64,000 nt of DNA from Oscillatoria sp. SIO1A7 (GTDB lineage Bacteria > Cyanobacteriota > Cyanobacteriia > Cyanobacteriales > Laspinemataceae): contig JAAHFN010000029.1 of assembly GCA_010672965.1 (NCBI GenBank), positions 1 through 64,000 on the forward strand, read 5' to 3'. The translations under genes and the position numbers were made by a program. The notes beneath the pieces were generated by a model that worked only from the letters and a program-made list of their open reading frames with translations, searched no databases and was not told the DNA's origin. Positions 8,450 to 17,840 of this stretch are shown here, in pieces; position 1 is the first letter of the stretch, and each line of letters starts with the position of its first letter.

Positions 8450-9898
8450 ATGCGCGGAAAAAAATCAAAAAGGTTATTAAGACCGAAAAAAAGCTGGCTC
8501 TCTCCTAGCTGGCAAGCTTGTCTGTTCTTGGCAGGGACGATCGTGCTAGTTTGGAGTAGCGTTGCCCTGGCGGCTGAAGCTGATTTGTCTAACTCCGAGC
8601 TTAAAACGATACTGGATACTATCTGGGTTATCTTCGCTGCCTGTTTGGTATTCTTCATGAATGCTGGCTTTGCCATGTTAGAGACGGGCTTTTGCCGCCA
8701 GAAGAATGCCGTCAACATTTTGGCCAAAAACCTGATTGTCTTTGGTCTTTCTACTGTAGCCTATTGGGCTCTTGGCTTTGGCCTCATGTTCTCTAACGGT
8801 GCTGGCGGTGTTTCCTTGTGGGGAACCCAGGGATTTTTATTTAGCGGTCGGGAGTCCGATTACCAGGATATATTTACTTCCCTGGATTGGTCTGCTGTAC
8901 CGCTCAATGCTAAGTTCTTTTTTCAACTGGCATTTGCTGGCACCGCTGCAACGATTGTTTCCGGTGCGGTCGCCGAACGGATCAAGTTTAAAGCATTTCT
9001 CATCTTCAGCTTTTTGCTCGTCGCCATTTGCTATCCGATCGCCGGTCACTGGGTATGGGGAGGCGGTTGGCTCTCAGAATTGGGCTTCTATGATTTTGCC
9101 GGTTCCACTGTGGTTCACTCGATGGGAGGCTGGGCAGCGTTGATAGGTTGCGCGTTGCTTGGACCGCGCCTAGGCCGCTACATAGGCGGAAAAATCAAGA
9201 TGATGCCCGCCCATAACTTGGGTATTTCTACCTTGGGCGGCTTGATTCTCTGGCTGGGCTGGTTTGGCTTCAACCCGGGCTCGACAATGGCAGCAGATCC
9301 AAAGCCGATCGCTCATATAATTCTCACCACCAATATGGCTGCTGCCACCGGAGCGATCGCCGCCACCTTTACTTCTTGGTTGCGCTTCAAAAAGCCCGAT
9401 CTTTCTATGATTATCAATGGCGTGCTAGCAGGATTAGTGGGGATTACGGCTTCCTGCGCTTATGTCAATCTTGGCAGCGCAGTGATTATCGGCTCGATCG
9501 CCGGGATTATCGTCGTTTTTTCCGTAGATGTCTTCAACCGTGCAGAAATCGACGATCCGGTGGGGGCGACTTCCGTTCACCTAGTCTGTGGTATCTGGGG
9601 AACCCTAGCTGTAGGTCTCTTTAGTCAAGGTCCAGGGGAGCTATATGCAGAGGGCAGCGGTCCAGCACAAGGATTCTTGGTTGGCGGCGGGCTAGAGGGT
9701 CTCAACCAACTTTTTGTTCAGCTTCTCGGTATCGGTTCCGTTGGTGCTTTTGCAGTGCTATTTAGCGCAATAGTTTGGTCGGCAATCAAGGCAACCGTCA
9801 GCATTCGAGTTTCCAAAGAAGAAGAAGAAATGGGGCTAGATCTCAGCGAGCATGGCATAGGAGCTTACGAGGGTTTTATGTTAGAAGAGGATAATTGA
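8450..9898 (+). CDS. amt: Ammonium transporter
   Basis: Amt/Rh family channel for ammonium uptake in the plasma membrane. The 482-residue protein has an N-terminal signal-like hydrophobic segment (about 22-44, ending ALAAEADLS) followed by the eleven-helix Amt core. Family signatures visible are FMNAGFAMLETGFCR, VHSMGGWAALIG (pore histidine region), LWLGWFGFNPGS and GATSVHLVCGIWGTLAVG (second pore histidine). GAGGGA lies about 11 bases before the ATG. I found no GTAN8TAC NtcA site in the 120 bp upstream, although nitrogen control would be expected. A strong hairpin follows at 10103. Confidence 0.96.
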   Translation: MRGKKSKRLLRPKKSWLSPSWQACLFLAGTIVLVWSSVALAAEADLSNSELKTILDTIWVIFAACLVFFMNAGFAMLETGFCRQKNAVNILAKNLIVFGLSTVAYWALGFGLMFSNGAGGVSLWGTQGFLFSGRESDYQDIFTSLDWSAVPLNAKFFFQLAFAGTAATIVSGAVAERIKFKAFLIFSFLLVAICYPIAGHWVWGGGWLSELGFYDFAGSTVVHSMGGWAALIGCALLGPRLGRYIGGKIKMMPAHNLGISTLGGLILWLGWFGFNPGSTMAADPKPIAHIILTTNMAAATGAIAATFTSWLRFKKPDLSMIINGVLAGLVGITASCAYVNLGSAVIIGSIAGIIVVFSVDVFNRAEIDDPVGATSVHLVCGIWGTLAVGLFSQGPGELYAEGSGPAQGFLVGGGLEGLNQLFVQLLGIGSVGAFAVLFSAIVWSAIKATVSIRVSKEEEEMGLDLSEHGIGAYEGFMLEEDN

Positions 9899-9908
9899 GG
9901 ATAACTAA

Positions 9909-10054
9909 TATCAAATCCGGTTAAGTACCTACAGAAAAAATTTGGAATCTCCCGTAGGACGGGCGTCCCGCCTGGGCGCTTGGGCTCTTTAGGACAGGCG
10001 GGACGCCCGTCCTACGCAGAAGCTTTTTTTGGGGCGAATAGCGCGGATTTGATA
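9909..10054. mobile_element. Family B MITE
   Basis: The ends TATCAAATCCGG and GCGGATTTGATA are flanked by TAA on both sides. The interior is a palindrome around GTAGGACGGGCGTCCCGCCTG and its complement, close to the copy at 33705-33850. Confidence 0.85.
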
Positions 10055-10102
10055 TAAGCATAAGCATAAATAAGCTACCGATTCTTATCGGGCAAGCCAA
10101 AG

Positions 10103-10144
10103 AACGCCTTGTCTCTAAGATCTCCAAGAGACAAGGCGTTTTCC
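10103..10144. terminator. Bidirectional terminator between amt and the roadblock gene
   Basis: The 14-base arms AACGCCTTGTCTCT (10103-10116) and AGAGACAAGGCGTT (10127-10140) form a perfect stem, with TT runs on one side and AA on the other. It sits between two convergent genes and can serve both. Confidence 0.75.
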
Positions 10145-10156
10145 CCGTCCTAAAAC

Positions 10157-10657
10157 TCACTCTTCCGTTACGCCTCGAAAAGTCCGACGCGGTCTTTTTG
10201 GGGATAATTTCTCATAAGCACCGTTATAGGGTTGTAGGGCAGTCTCTCGATGGCCATCGGGTTCTGCGTCAAAACCTTCCTCGTCTTCCAGTGCAGATTC
10301 AAGGGTTTCTACAGCTCGGTTAATTTCCTTCCTGAGCCAGCCGATCTTGCTATCCTTGCTGGCTTTGACTAGCAAGAAAATTTCGCCCCTACAGCGGATA
10401 CCCACCAAATAACCGTCTTCCGTATGGAGCCAAATCTGTTCGATTTCCAGCTTGCGCGGGCGATCGCTAGTCAACTTGTTCAGAGACTCAAACATCCAGG
10501 CAGCTAGAGCTGTCGTCAAGTCTTCGTCCAGTTCTGCCACTGGCTCGCTCAGTAGTTCAAACTCGTCCGATACCAGTACGGCACCTTCAACCCCTGCGGT
10601 TCTTTGGGCAAATCTTGTTAAAATGCTGTTCAGTTCTTGGATATCCATTCCTGCCAC
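10157..10657 (-). CDS. Roadblock/LC7 domain protein
   Basis: A 166-residue protein with an N-terminal Roadblock/LC7 domain at about 5-120: DIQELNSILTRFAQRTAGVEGAVL, then a predicted alternating helix and strand pattern. The domain is a dimer-forming regulator of small GTPases (MglB type) in bacteria. The last 45 residues are acidic then basic and look disordered. No partner GTPase gene is adjacent; the kinase-GTPase at 5887 is the nearest GTPase, but a link is speculation. The ATG at 10657 precedes the domain closely; a second Met (MDIQEL) three codons on is also possible. Confidence 0.75.
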   Translation of the reverse strand: MAGMDIQELNSILTRFAQRTAGVEGAVLVSDEFELLSEPVAELDEDLTTALAAWMFESLNKLTSDRPRKLEIEQIWLHTEDGYLVGIRCRGEIFLLVKASKDSKIGWLRKEINRAVETLESALEDEEGFDAEPDGHRETALQPYNGAYEKLSPKRPRRTFRGVTEE

Positions 10658-10846
10658 CTATATTGCCGACCCCGAAGCCATAAATGCTCCCGATCGATAC
10701 TCTACCAAGTTTTGGAGGTGGACATCAGCGGCAAGGGACTTGCACAGAAGTAAAGTACCAGAGTCAACACCCTACCCCACACCCCACACCGTAGGCGGCC
10801 CCACATACTACTCTACGGGGAAGAAGTCATAGCCACCACCTTCAAG

Positions 10847-12256
10847 CTACTCAATTGTCACTAATTTCACTTGTTGCTGGTCTTGTACCTCGCGATCGCC
10901 AGAGGGCAAAAACTTTACTGTTCCCGTCGCCCCATCCTCCAGGAAAAAATCCTGGTCAGAGAGCGCCCGTTGCAAATCCTCGCGAGAATTTCCCTGCTTC
11001 AAACCGGCAATTATGACCCCAGCCGCATCATAAGCCATAGCGGTCCGCCAGTTGACTTTTGCGTTCCACAACCCAAAAGCCTTAGTCAAAAAATCCTCGG
11101 AATACCCGGGCACCGCCAGCACCATGCCCTTCCCAGCCTCGCCCGCCTCCTTGATTGTCTCGTTGACGTACATATTTCTAGTGGCAAACAATCTTTTTTG
11201 ATTGCCCTTGATAATGCTTATGGCCTTGATAATGCTTATGGCATTATTCCGGTTTTTGTACGAGGCCGCTAATAGTAACCCATCTGCTTCTTGGGCGATC
11301 GCCTCAGAGATGGCATTGGCATCAAAGTTCTTAGACGGAACCGCTAAATCGCACTCTGTACTGGGAACGCTCACGCCTATATCGGCAATAGCTACGATAA
11401 ATTCATCTTTGAAAGATTTGCTATAAGAATCTTGAGAATCGAAGCAAATAGCGATTGTGTTGAGATTCCCGTCTTTGTAGTAAGTCTCGTATATGCCGTT
11501 CGCCAGAGCTTCTGCGTGAACGCGAGCGTTGGGTACCGTGCGAAACACATATTTCTGAAACTGAGACAGCTTCATGGAACCGCTGGTAGCAGAAACCATC
11601 ACCAAGCCCTCGTCGTCGTATATTGGCGCTCCGGCCTCAGAAGCGCTGCTGGAGTTATGCCCGACTACGGCTAAAATCTTGGTATCGGCAACAAATTCGG
11701 CGGCCAGTTCTCTTACGATTTCTGGGTCGTTATCGTCATTGGCAATTTCTACCAGCAATTGTTTACCGTTAATGCCACCCTCGCCGTTGACTTCCTTTTG
11801 AGCCTGAGCCACCCCGCGCAGTACTTCTTGGGCGAAATCTAGGGTTTCGCCAATGGGCACGCTAGCGACTATTTTCAGAGTTTTCCCACTAGCTGCTGCC
11901 TTGGCGTTATGCAAATAAATCAGCGCCTCCGGGTCATTGAGTTTCACCTTTAGGTGTGCTTCCAGTTTGTCAGCAGCAGTTTCAAAATCGCACTCGGCAA
12001 AAGCTTGGACTGCAGCTTTCTTTTCTTCGCTTGTCAGTTTGGCAATTAAAATTTTTTCGCCCAAGCTCCTGCGGGCAGACCTCTCGGAAGTCCCATAATC
12101 AGACAGACACTCTTGGGAATTTTGTACTATATCTTCGTCCGGAATCTCTAAAATCCAATGCAAAAAATTCCAGGCAAGGGCAGATAGGCCCGCGACAACG
12201 AGCAGACCTATAATCAAGCGCCATACCAGAGCAATCGATTGGTTATTTTCAGACAT
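10847..12256 (-). CDS. Membrane-anchored ABC-type branched-chain amino acid binding protein
   Basis: The 469-residue protein has one N-terminal membrane helix at about 11-34, a short helical TPR-like segment at about 70-120 (TSEEKKAAVQAFAECDFETA), then a type I periplasmic binding domain (Peripla_BP_6, LivK-like) from about 127 to the end. VASVPIGETLDFAQEVLRGV and VVGHNSSSASEAGAPIYDD are characteristic. No permease or ATPase genes lie nearby, so it may act as a sensor domain or an orphan receptor. In cyanobacteria similar domains are fused to Ser/Thr kinases. An internal direct repeat (AISIIK twice) marks a small in-frame duplication at 11205-11240. Confidence 0.87.
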   Translation of the reverse strand: MSENNQSIALVWRLIIGLLVVAGLSALAWNFLHWILEIPDEDIVQNSQECLSDYGTSERSARRSLGEKILIAKLTSEEKKAAVQAFAECDFETAADKLEAHLKVKLNDPEALIYLHNAKAAASGKTLKIVASVPIGETLDFAQEVLRGVAQAQKEVNGEGGINGKQLLVEIANDDNDPEIVRELAAEFVADTKILAVVGHNSSSASEAGAPIYDDEGLVMVSATSGSMKLSQFQKYVFRTVPNARVHAEALANGIYETYYKDGNLNTIAICFDSQDSYSKSFKDEFIVAIADIGVSVPSTECDLAVPSKNFDANAISEAIAQEADGLLLAASYKNRNNAISIIKAISIIKGNQKRLFATRNMYVNETIKEAGEAGKGMVLAVPGYSEDFLTKAFGLWNAKVNWRTAMAYDAAGVIIAGLKQGNSREDLQRALSDQDFFLEDGATGTVKFLPSGDREVQDQQQVKLVTIE

Positions 12257-12307
12257 AGGCGCGACCTCCCATAACTAAGGTTAAACCGGATTAGCAACAA
12301 AGCCCAA

Positions 12308-12550
12308 AGAAACCCGGTTTTTTGGACAATACCTTCGCCATTTTACCTCTCCGGTGACGATCCTCCCAACCCCCCTTAAAAAGGGGTGCTAAGCTCTCTC
12401 TGCGCTCTGAAGCCCCCCTTTTTAAGGGGGGTTGGGGGGATCGGGCGTTGAGAAGGAAACAGGTATTTGTTGGGTTTCATGTCCGTATGCAAACTACAAA
12501 TAAGGGTTTTTGCGTTTTGGCGAAGGTATTGTTGGAAAAACCGGGTTTCT
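12308..12550. mobile_element. Family E inverted-repeat element
   Basis: AGAAACCCGGTTTTTTGG..AATACCTTCGCCA at the left is matched by TGGCGAAGGTATTGTTGG..CCGGGTTTCT at the right, about 33 bases with few mismatches. Inside lies a second hairpin of AACCCCCCTTAAAAAGGGG type. The same ends enclose 21263-21603. No coding capacity was seen. Confidence 0.7.
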
Positions 12551-12625
12551 AGCCTCAGCCCCTATGCTCAGCTTTACACAATATTTACCGCTACAAACAC
12601 TGCCGCCTGCAAGTTCTGAATCTCA

Positions 12626-12717
12626 TAGGACTTATGCAAATTGTAGAGATGTGCCCTCAGTGTAGGGGTCAACGGCCGTTGACCCCTACCAGATATAGAG
12701 GTGATGCGTAAGTCCTG
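12626..12717. mobile_element. Family A MITE, intact copy
   Basis: 92 bp with ends TAGGACTTATGCAA and ATGCGTAAGTCCTG and the duplication TCTCA on both sides (12621-12625 and 12718-12722). The core is a perfect palindrome GTAGGGGTCAACGGCC / GGCCGTTGACCCCTAC. Confidence 0.9.
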
Positions 12718-12908
12718 TCTCAAAAAGTCGAGTGGGGATATTTTAACAGGCCCTTTTCTGCATTATCGTGGAGCCGCAACGGGACAAGACGACTGGTGCA
12801 AAGCGCGATCGCCTATCTTCCCGCGATCTTGCAGCGATCGCGCGGGGTCATCTTGCAGGGATGATAATATTGGAAAAAGATCCGAGTCATTTTTTGACAA
12901 CAAAGGCC

Positions 12909-14459
12909 ATGTCGCGATCGCTTAGAGTTTCCTCAAAAAACATAGAAAAAGTCAAGTTCGCCCTCAAGCGCAATAACTATCCCAGCCAAAATGCTTTCGC
13001 CTCAGAAGTGGGACTTTCTCGGGCTACCGTCACCAGTTTCCTCAATGGCAGACCCGTCGATTTCCTCAATTTTACCGAAATATGCGAGAAACTAGGGCTA
13101 AATTGGCAAGAAATAGCCCATCAAGACTTCGAGGAACAAAACGACCCAGCTCCCCCAGAAGCAGTCAAGTCTCAAAATTGGAACGGTGCGCCAGACGCCT
13201 CTATTTTCTACGGCAGAGAAAAGGAAATCGCCGAGCTAAAAGAATGGATTTTGACAGACAACTGCCGTTTGGTCGCAGTGCTGGGGATGAGCGGAATTGG
13301 CAAAACCGCGCTATCGGTGAAGCTAGCCAAAAAAATTCAACCAGAATTCACCTGCCTTATCTGGCGCAGCCTGCGCAATCCACCTTCCGTCGCCGACCTT
13401 CTGGCAGATCTGCTGCAAACTCTATCTCCCCAGTCGGGGCAGCAGCCCTCAGATAGCACCGACGAAAACATATCTCGACTGCTCCAGTATTTCCAAGACC
13501 ATCGCTGCCTGGTGGTTTTGGATAATTGGCAGAGCATTCTCAAAAGCGGCGATTTCGCGGGGCATTATCGAGAAGAATATCGAGACTATGGCGAACTGCT
13601 TCGGCGAGTGGCTGAGGAAAGCCATCAAAGTTGCTTGGTGCTGACCAGCTCGGAAAAACCGCGAGAAATTGCCTTTCTAGAAGGAGAAACCCTGCCGGTT
13701 CGCTCTTTAGTTGTAGGAGATTTAGGGGAAGAAGCTCGCAAAATATTGCAGGCCAAAGGACTCTCGGGAGAAGAGGAATGGGGGAGACTGATTTTCCTCT
13801 ATCGCGGCAATCCCTTAGCTTTGAAGATAATTGCCACAACCATTAAAGACTTGTTTGCCGGCGATGTGGGTCAATTCTTCAAGCACAGTCTGGCCTTGGA
13901 CGTAGGCAATATTAGAGGCATCGTCGAGCAGCAGTTTCTGCGCTTGTCCCCTTTGGAAAGGGACATGATGTACTGGCTGGCCATAGAAGAGCAGCCACTT
14001 TCTCTTAAAGACTTGCGCGGTTTGTTCTCGGGATATAAGTTTTCTCAAGTAGTAAATACTCTGGAATCCCTGGACTTGCGATCGCTCGTTGAGAAAGCCG
14101 AGGAAGAAGTCGGTAGCAAGTTTACCCTCCAGCCTGCGGTTATGCAATACGTTACCAATCATTTGGTAGAAAAAATTTGCCAAGAGATAGCTAGTTTCAG
14201 CAAAAATCAGCAATTTAAACTGCTCGGGAACTATCCCCTGCAGAAACCTCAGAATAGCGATGGGCAGACTGGCCAGCCCCGTCGTATCTTTGTCTGGATT
14301 AAAAACCAACTCTATACAGAAGGGAATTTTAGCAATAACAGCAGCGTGCTAGAAAACCTAGAGGAAATCAAGGCGAGCTTACAAGGAAAACCGGCGATAG
14401 AAGTGGGATATGCAGGGGAAAATGTGGAGATTTTGCTAAAAGCATTGAACGCAGAATAG
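12909..14459 (+). CDS. NB-ARC ATPase with N-terminal helix-turn-helix
   Basis: With the start at the ATG at 12909 ([20 protein letters not shown]) the protein has 516 residues. A helix-turn-helix-like domain at about 5-72 ([18 protein letters not shown]) is followed by a linker [11 protein letters not shown], then an NB-ARC/STAND ATPase with P-loop GMSGIGKT (126-133), Walker B CLVVLDNW and the GNPLALKI motif. The C-terminus is winged-helix-like with no WD40 or TPR sensor, so the effector is short. Earlier ATGs at 12768 and 12861 are open in frame but lie outside the conserved region. STAND proteins of this form are common in cyanobacteria; roles are mostly unknown (regulation or defence). Confidence 0.85.
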   Translation: MSRSLRVSSKNIEKVKFALKRNNYPSQNAFASEVGLSRATVTSFLNGRPVDFLNFTEICEKLGLNWQEIAHQDFEEQNDPAPPEAVKSQNWNGAPDASIFYGREKEIAELKEWILTDNCRLVAVLGMSGIGKTALSVKLAKKIQPEFTCLIWRSLRNPPSVADLLADLLQTLSPQSGQQPSDSTDENISRLLQYFQDHRCLVVLDNWQSILKSGDFAGHYREEYRDYGELLRRVAEESHQSCLVLTSSEKPREIAFLEGETLPVRSLVVGDLGEEARKILQAKGLSGEEEWGRLIFLYRGNPLALKIIATTIKDLFAGDVGQFFKHSLALDVGNIRGIVEQQFLRLSPLERDMMYWLAIEEQPLSLKDLRGLFSGYKFSQVVNTLESLDLRSLVEKAEEEVGSKFTLQPAVMQYVTNHLVEKICQEIASFSKNQQFKLLGNYPLQKPQNSDGQTGQPRRIFVWIKNQLYTEGNFSNNSSVLENLEEIKASLQGKPAIEVGYAGENVEILLKALNAE

Positions 14460-14552
14460 GGCATGGGGCATTGGGCATTGGGCATTGGGCATTGGGCATT
14501 GGGCATTGGGCATTGGGCATTGGGCATTGGGCATTGGGCATTGGGCATTGGG
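14459..14552. repeat. GGGCATT heptamer tandem array
   Basis: About thirteen near-perfect copies of GGGCATT start right after the stop codon of the NB-ARC gene. The array ends before a GCCCCTACGCCCCGGAGGGCGGG palindrome. Open frames here simply repeat the three phases of the heptamer. Confidence 0.92.
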
Positions 14553-14620
14553 CCCCTACGCCCCGGAGGGCGGGCTACGCCTACGACTTGCCTCGGGATA
14601 AAATTGGGCATGTTCGCATT

Positions 14621-14843
14621 GGGCATTTCACTTTTGCAGGACTTACGCAAATTGCACGATTAATTATAGATATAGGGTTTGGTGCGCGGTGCGGCAGCCT
14701 ACAAATAGTATCTCTGCGTAAGTCCTGTTTTGTAAAAGTAGCCCTCTTTGGGCTTTGTTTGTGTAGCCGCGCCAGCCGCCTGGGAGGCGGGGCTTACGCC
14801 TATAGGCGTTAGGCGGCGTCCGCTTCAAAAGTGAAATGCTCCC
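14621..14843. mobile_element. Family C element split by a family A MITE
   Basis: The left end GGGCATTTCACTTTTG and right end CAAAAGTGAAATGCTCCC enclose the family C interior (GGGCTTTGTTTGTGTAGCCGCGCC and a GCCTATAGGCGTTAGGCGG palindrome). A complete family A MITE sits at 14637-14727. No clear 8-bp duplication flanks this copy, unlike the copy at 22437. Confidence 0.75.
14637..14727. mobile_element. Family A MITE nested in a family C element
   Basis: 91 bp, ends CAGGACTTACGCAA and TGCGTAAGTCCTG, flanked by TTTTG on both sides. Removing it with one TTTTG restores the family C sequence CACTTTTGTAA. Confidence 0.88.
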
Positions 14844-15220
14844 TATCGGAAAAATAGGCGATCGCCTGCGGGTTATCGGAAAAATAGGCGATCGCGCTTG
14901 CGAGTTGCCGGAAGATAAGCGATCGCCTGCGGGTTATCGGGAAAACAAGCGATCGCCAGCCAGAAGCCCGGTTTCTTTAAGAAACCGGGCTTCTCAAGCA
15001 ATAGTCAAATACGGGGCCATTTAGAGGGTTGCCGCGAATACTTGTAGTGCCAGACAATCTGTTGGCCGGGGATGGGGCAATGGCGATCGCGCTCTGTAAC
15101 ATTAGGCTATACGACAGTGGAAAAGCTACAGAAGCTGCAGAAAATAAAAAAAAATTTTTGCAGCCAATGTTGTTTTTCGACAAAAACCGTGCTATTATAC
15201 TTTTAATGCTTCCATGAGGG
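14844..15220. repeat. HIP1-rich repeat field without genes
   Basis: Four near-identical 30-34 bp units containing GGCGATCGCCTGCGGGTTATCGG or variants run from 14850 to 14955. A CCGGTTTCTTTAAGAAACCGG hairpin follows at 14968-14994. The rest up to 15220 shows no convincing gene on either strand; a 62-codon frame at 15029 has no recognisable product. Confidence 0.6.
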
Positions 15221-15223
15221 GGC

Positions 15224-15252
15224 AAAAAAAGGGCCGCTAAGCGCGACCCTTA
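15224..15252 (-). terminator. Strong intrinsic terminator on the minus strand
   Basis: On the minus strand AAGGGTCGC and GCGGCCCTT close a short loop and are followed by seven T. No protein gene lies within 470 bp upstream on that strand, so the terminator needs another transcript; the structured region at 15253-15466 is the candidate. Confidence 0.75.
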
Positions 15253-15466
15253 TGAATGTAAAAAAACGCAAACCTAGTAAAGAGGCGTTGTCAATCGAGG
15301 AAAAAAACTTCTCTCTTAACCGGACTGGCACGGAGTAAGCCAATGGACTAGGGAAATTCGGAAATTGGCTTACTCCAAAGCTAGCCCGGGTGGGAAGACA
15401 GCCCCACCCAAAAACCCGAGGGCGATCTCACAGCAGATCGCCGCAGGGGGTGGGTTTCCTTGAGAG
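15253..15466 (-). ncRNA. Candidate structured non-coding RNA
   Basis: The minus strand shows three hairpins in a row: GGCGATCTGCTGTGAGATCGCC; GGGTGGGGCTGTCTTCCCACCC; and a 13-bp perfect stem GGAGTAAGCCAAT..ATTGGCTTACTCC with an 18-base loop. An intrinsic terminator (15224-15252) ends the unit. An outer pairing of ACCCACCCC with GGGTGGGG is also possible. No open frame of note is present. Structure plus terminator suggests a small RNA of about 210-240 nt. It could instead be a degenerate mobile hairpin cluster, although no second copy was seen. Confidence 0.4.
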
Positions 15467-15722
15467 AAATTCGCCTTTTTTTTTTGCACTGGCAGGGAAC
15501 CAGGGGGGACCTTTTGGGCAGGTAAGCAGGGGGACCGAGAGACCGGGAGACCGGGGAGACAGGACTTATATCAAATCCGCTTAATTAACCTAAAAAACAA
15601 GCGATCGCCAGCCAGAAGCCCGGTTTCTTTGAGAGAAACCGGGCTTCTCAGATATAGCGAACGATTTTTGCACCGAAGTCAGAAGCCCGGTTTCTTTGAG
15701 AACCCGGGCTTCTCAGACTTAC
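15467..15722. repeat. Hairpin repeats upstream of the structured RNA
   Basis: The stretch contains a T11 tract (15476-15486), GACCGGGAGACC repeats, one family B left end (ATATCAAATCCGC at about 15568) and two GAAGCCCGGTTTCTTTGAGA..AAACCGGGCTTCT hairpins at about 15615-15650 and 15678-15716. The last ends near the stop of the AGE-like gene and could terminate it. Confidence 0.55.
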
Positions 15723-15725
15723 AGG

Positions 15726-17306
15726 TTAACGAACATCAACAAACTCAACGATTATCTCAGTTAAACCCGGAATCGGGAGACGAATGCGAGGTTGTTTGAT
15801 GGAGTGAACCTTAGCCCCAAAAAGGTAAGGACGAATTTGAGTATCCTCGGGAATATCATGGAAAGCAAAGTACAAACTTGCGGGCTCGTCGTGAATTGCT
15901 TGTCCGGTTATATAGCCAACCAGATCGTGTTCAAAGGTGTGGAAAGCGTTTTTCCAAGAATGCTGTTTCGGCAAATCATAATTGGGTTGATTGTCCGATC
16001 CTTTTACCAGGTGCCAAACCCCACCGTGTTGCTTGTCGATCATGTAATCGAACCAGTAATCATAGGTAGTAGTCAGATATTTGGCGTAAGAGGGATCGCG
16101 CAAGCTGAAGGTAGCGGCGGTTTGATCTAGTTCCGCTAAAATCCACCACTCTTTATCGGTTTCGATTGAGCCGTTTTTATTTTCTCGCCGTCCCCAACTG
16201 CCATTTGGGAGATAGGCTTTGTCGAGGATTTTGGGTGCTGCCTCTTGAGCAAATGCCGTCAATTCGTAATGCCCGGTTAATTTGCCAATTTCATAAATCA
16301 GCCACAAAGTTTTAATGGAGTGACCGAAGTCAGTATGGTCGGTTTCTAACTGTTGGTCGAGGGGCTTGGTAATCGCACCGAAGAAATAATTCTTGTCTGG
16401 CGAGTAGAACTGCTCGCTCATAATCGTGGCCAGATGCACCAAGTCATCTTCCCATTGCGATCGCAGGGGTTCGCCGTTAAAGGTTTCTGGCAGGGTGGGA
16501 GTCAGCAACAACATATAGCCGTAAACTTGGTCTAGTTGAGCGACTAATTCCCGTTGATTGCTGTAAACGTATTCTATTGTACCGTCGGGATTTTTGTCGT
16601 AATCGACGTAATCCTCGTGCGCCCAACCCAGTAAACCCCATTCCTCGTCGTAATAGGTGTCAAAAATGTAGTTTTTGAGGGCGACGATATCTGCTAATAC
16701 CTCGGGGTCGCGGGTGAGATAGTAGTAAAAGCCCAAGCCAGCAACGGCATAGGCCATGTCTTGACTGATGCGCCGAGCTTCGCTGGGTAGGCCGACTCCA
16801 TCTTCAAAGTAGGTATAGGCTCCACCTTCTGGAGCTAAAGCGTTATAGCGCAAATAGTCAACTCCGGCCTTAGCCAGTAGCAGGTACTTGCTGTTGCCAG
16901 TTAGATGGTAAGCAACACCGTAGGCAAAGATTTGTCGGGACTTGGCGCGGACGTACTCCCGTTCGGGCTTAACGATGTAGGGTATCGGACCGGGAAGTTC
17001 CGGGCAGGGAGCTTGCGGATCGTAAACTGAGCCGTCGTTGCAGCGATAGGTCGGGTAGTTTCCGATTGGATCGCCGAATGCCTCCTCCATGTCCCAGAAG
17101 GGTAGCAAGTCTTCATGGAGGTGCTGAATCCAGCGATCGCCCATAGGAACGTCGTCAATAATTGCCTGGATATTGTCCTCAGCATACGGACTGTAGGAGT
17201 AACCCCGGGCGCAAGCCGGTGCAACTCCAAATGCGAACAAAAGTACAAAGCTCAGCAATGCGCTGGCCGCCATCTTGAACAAGCGATGGCGAGTTATGTC
17301 GTACAT
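15726..17306 (-). CDS. Secreted AGE-family (N-acylglucosamine 2-epimerase-like) protein
   Basis: From the ATG at 17306 (MYDITRHRLFKMAAS) the protein has 526 residues. AAGGAAGGAAAGG lies a few bases upstream, a strong ribosome binding site, so the longer frame to 17396 is not preferred. A signal peptide at about 10-35 ends APACARG. The rest has the alternating helices of an (alpha/alpha)6 barrel, as in N-acylglucosamine 2-epimerase and cellobiose epimerase, with HTDFGHSIKTLWLIYE, DKEWWILAELDQTAAT and KQHGGVWHLV. The likely role is isomerising or hydrolysing a sugar outside the cytoplasm; the substrate is not known. Confidence 0.8.
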   Translation of the reverse strand: MYDITRHRLFKMAASALLSFVLLFAFGVAPACARGYSYSPYAEDNIQAIIDDVPMGDRWIQHLHEDLLPFWDMEEAFGDPIGNYPTYRCNDGSVYDPQAPCPELPGPIPYIVKPEREYVRAKSRQIFAYGVAYHLTGNSKYLLLAKAGVDYLRYNALAPEGGAYTYFEDGVGLPSEARRISQDMAYAVAGLGFYYYLTRDPEVLADIVALKNYIFDTYYDEEWGLLGWAHEDYVDYDKNPDGTIEYVYSNQRELVAQLDQVYGYMLLLTPTLPETFNGEPLRSQWEDDLVHLATIMSEQFYSPDKNYFFGAITKPLDQQLETDHTDFGHSIKTLWLIYEIGKLTGHYELTAFAQEAAPKILDKAYLPNGSWGRRENKNGSIETDKEWWILAELDQTAATFSLRDPSYAKYLTTTYDYWFDYMIDKQHGGVWHLVKGSDNQPNYDLPKQHSWKNAFHTFEHDLVGYITGQAIHDEPASLYFAFHDIPEDTQIRPYLFGAKVHSIKQPRIRLPIPGLTEIIVEFVDVR

Positions 17307-17617
17307 CAGATACCTTTCCTTCCTTTTTAGAACCTTAAAAAAATACAAAGCCTTTTCCCAAGACAAGAGCGATCGCCTGTTTGCACAAATGCACAAAGCA
17401 TAGCAATTGTTAGGGAAAAGCTAGGTTACCGCTTTATCGAGGCCGAGATCTATTTTGGCTTGCCAAGGCAGATCTAGGTCTCTGGGCCTAATGGCCGCTG
17501 TATGTATTTTTCTCCAACATATCTCGCCTTTTTCTCAATGGCAACCCCCAAGACCACTTTTTTGGCCTCCACCACCTATTTTGCTCGACTGCATAAATCA
17601 AAGGATTTGTCAATCGA

Positions 17618-17660
17618 CAGGAATTACGCAAAATGTCCATATCTAGTATAGATATTCCTG
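17618..17660. repeat. Miniature palindrome related to family A ends
   Basis: A 43-bp sequence starts CAGGAATTACGCAA and ends ATATTCCTG, with ATATCTAGTATAGATAT at its centre. It looks like a family A element reduced to its ends. The surrounding gap 17307-17840 carries the divergent start regions of two genes and no further gene. Confidence 0.45.
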
Positions 17661-17840
17661 CGATCGCCCTTGGGGACCAGGGCAAATGGGGACAAGGAAG
17701 AGGCAGAGGCAGGGTGGGGAGGTGTGGGATGCCTTTAATGGCACAATAGAAGCAACTCAATTTTGAGGAAAATCGTTAAGGTGGGGAACATAGCCTGCCC
17801 GGTGCAGGTGCCGATATCCAGCGTTGAGGAAATAAAAGCA

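Noticed and set aside
14459-14552. Regular repeats that could suggest a CRISPR array
   Set aside because: The units are 7 bp and contiguous without spacers; no cas genes are present in the window.
15029-15217. 62-codon frame on the plus strand
   Set aside because: No recognisable domain, no good ribosome binding site, and it ends beside the minus-strand terminator.
15253-15466. Possible 6S RNA, because of an ATTTCTCT start and a CCTGCGGCG word
   Set aside because: The closing stem between the two ends and the large central bubble expected for 6S RNA are not evident; the similarity is too short.
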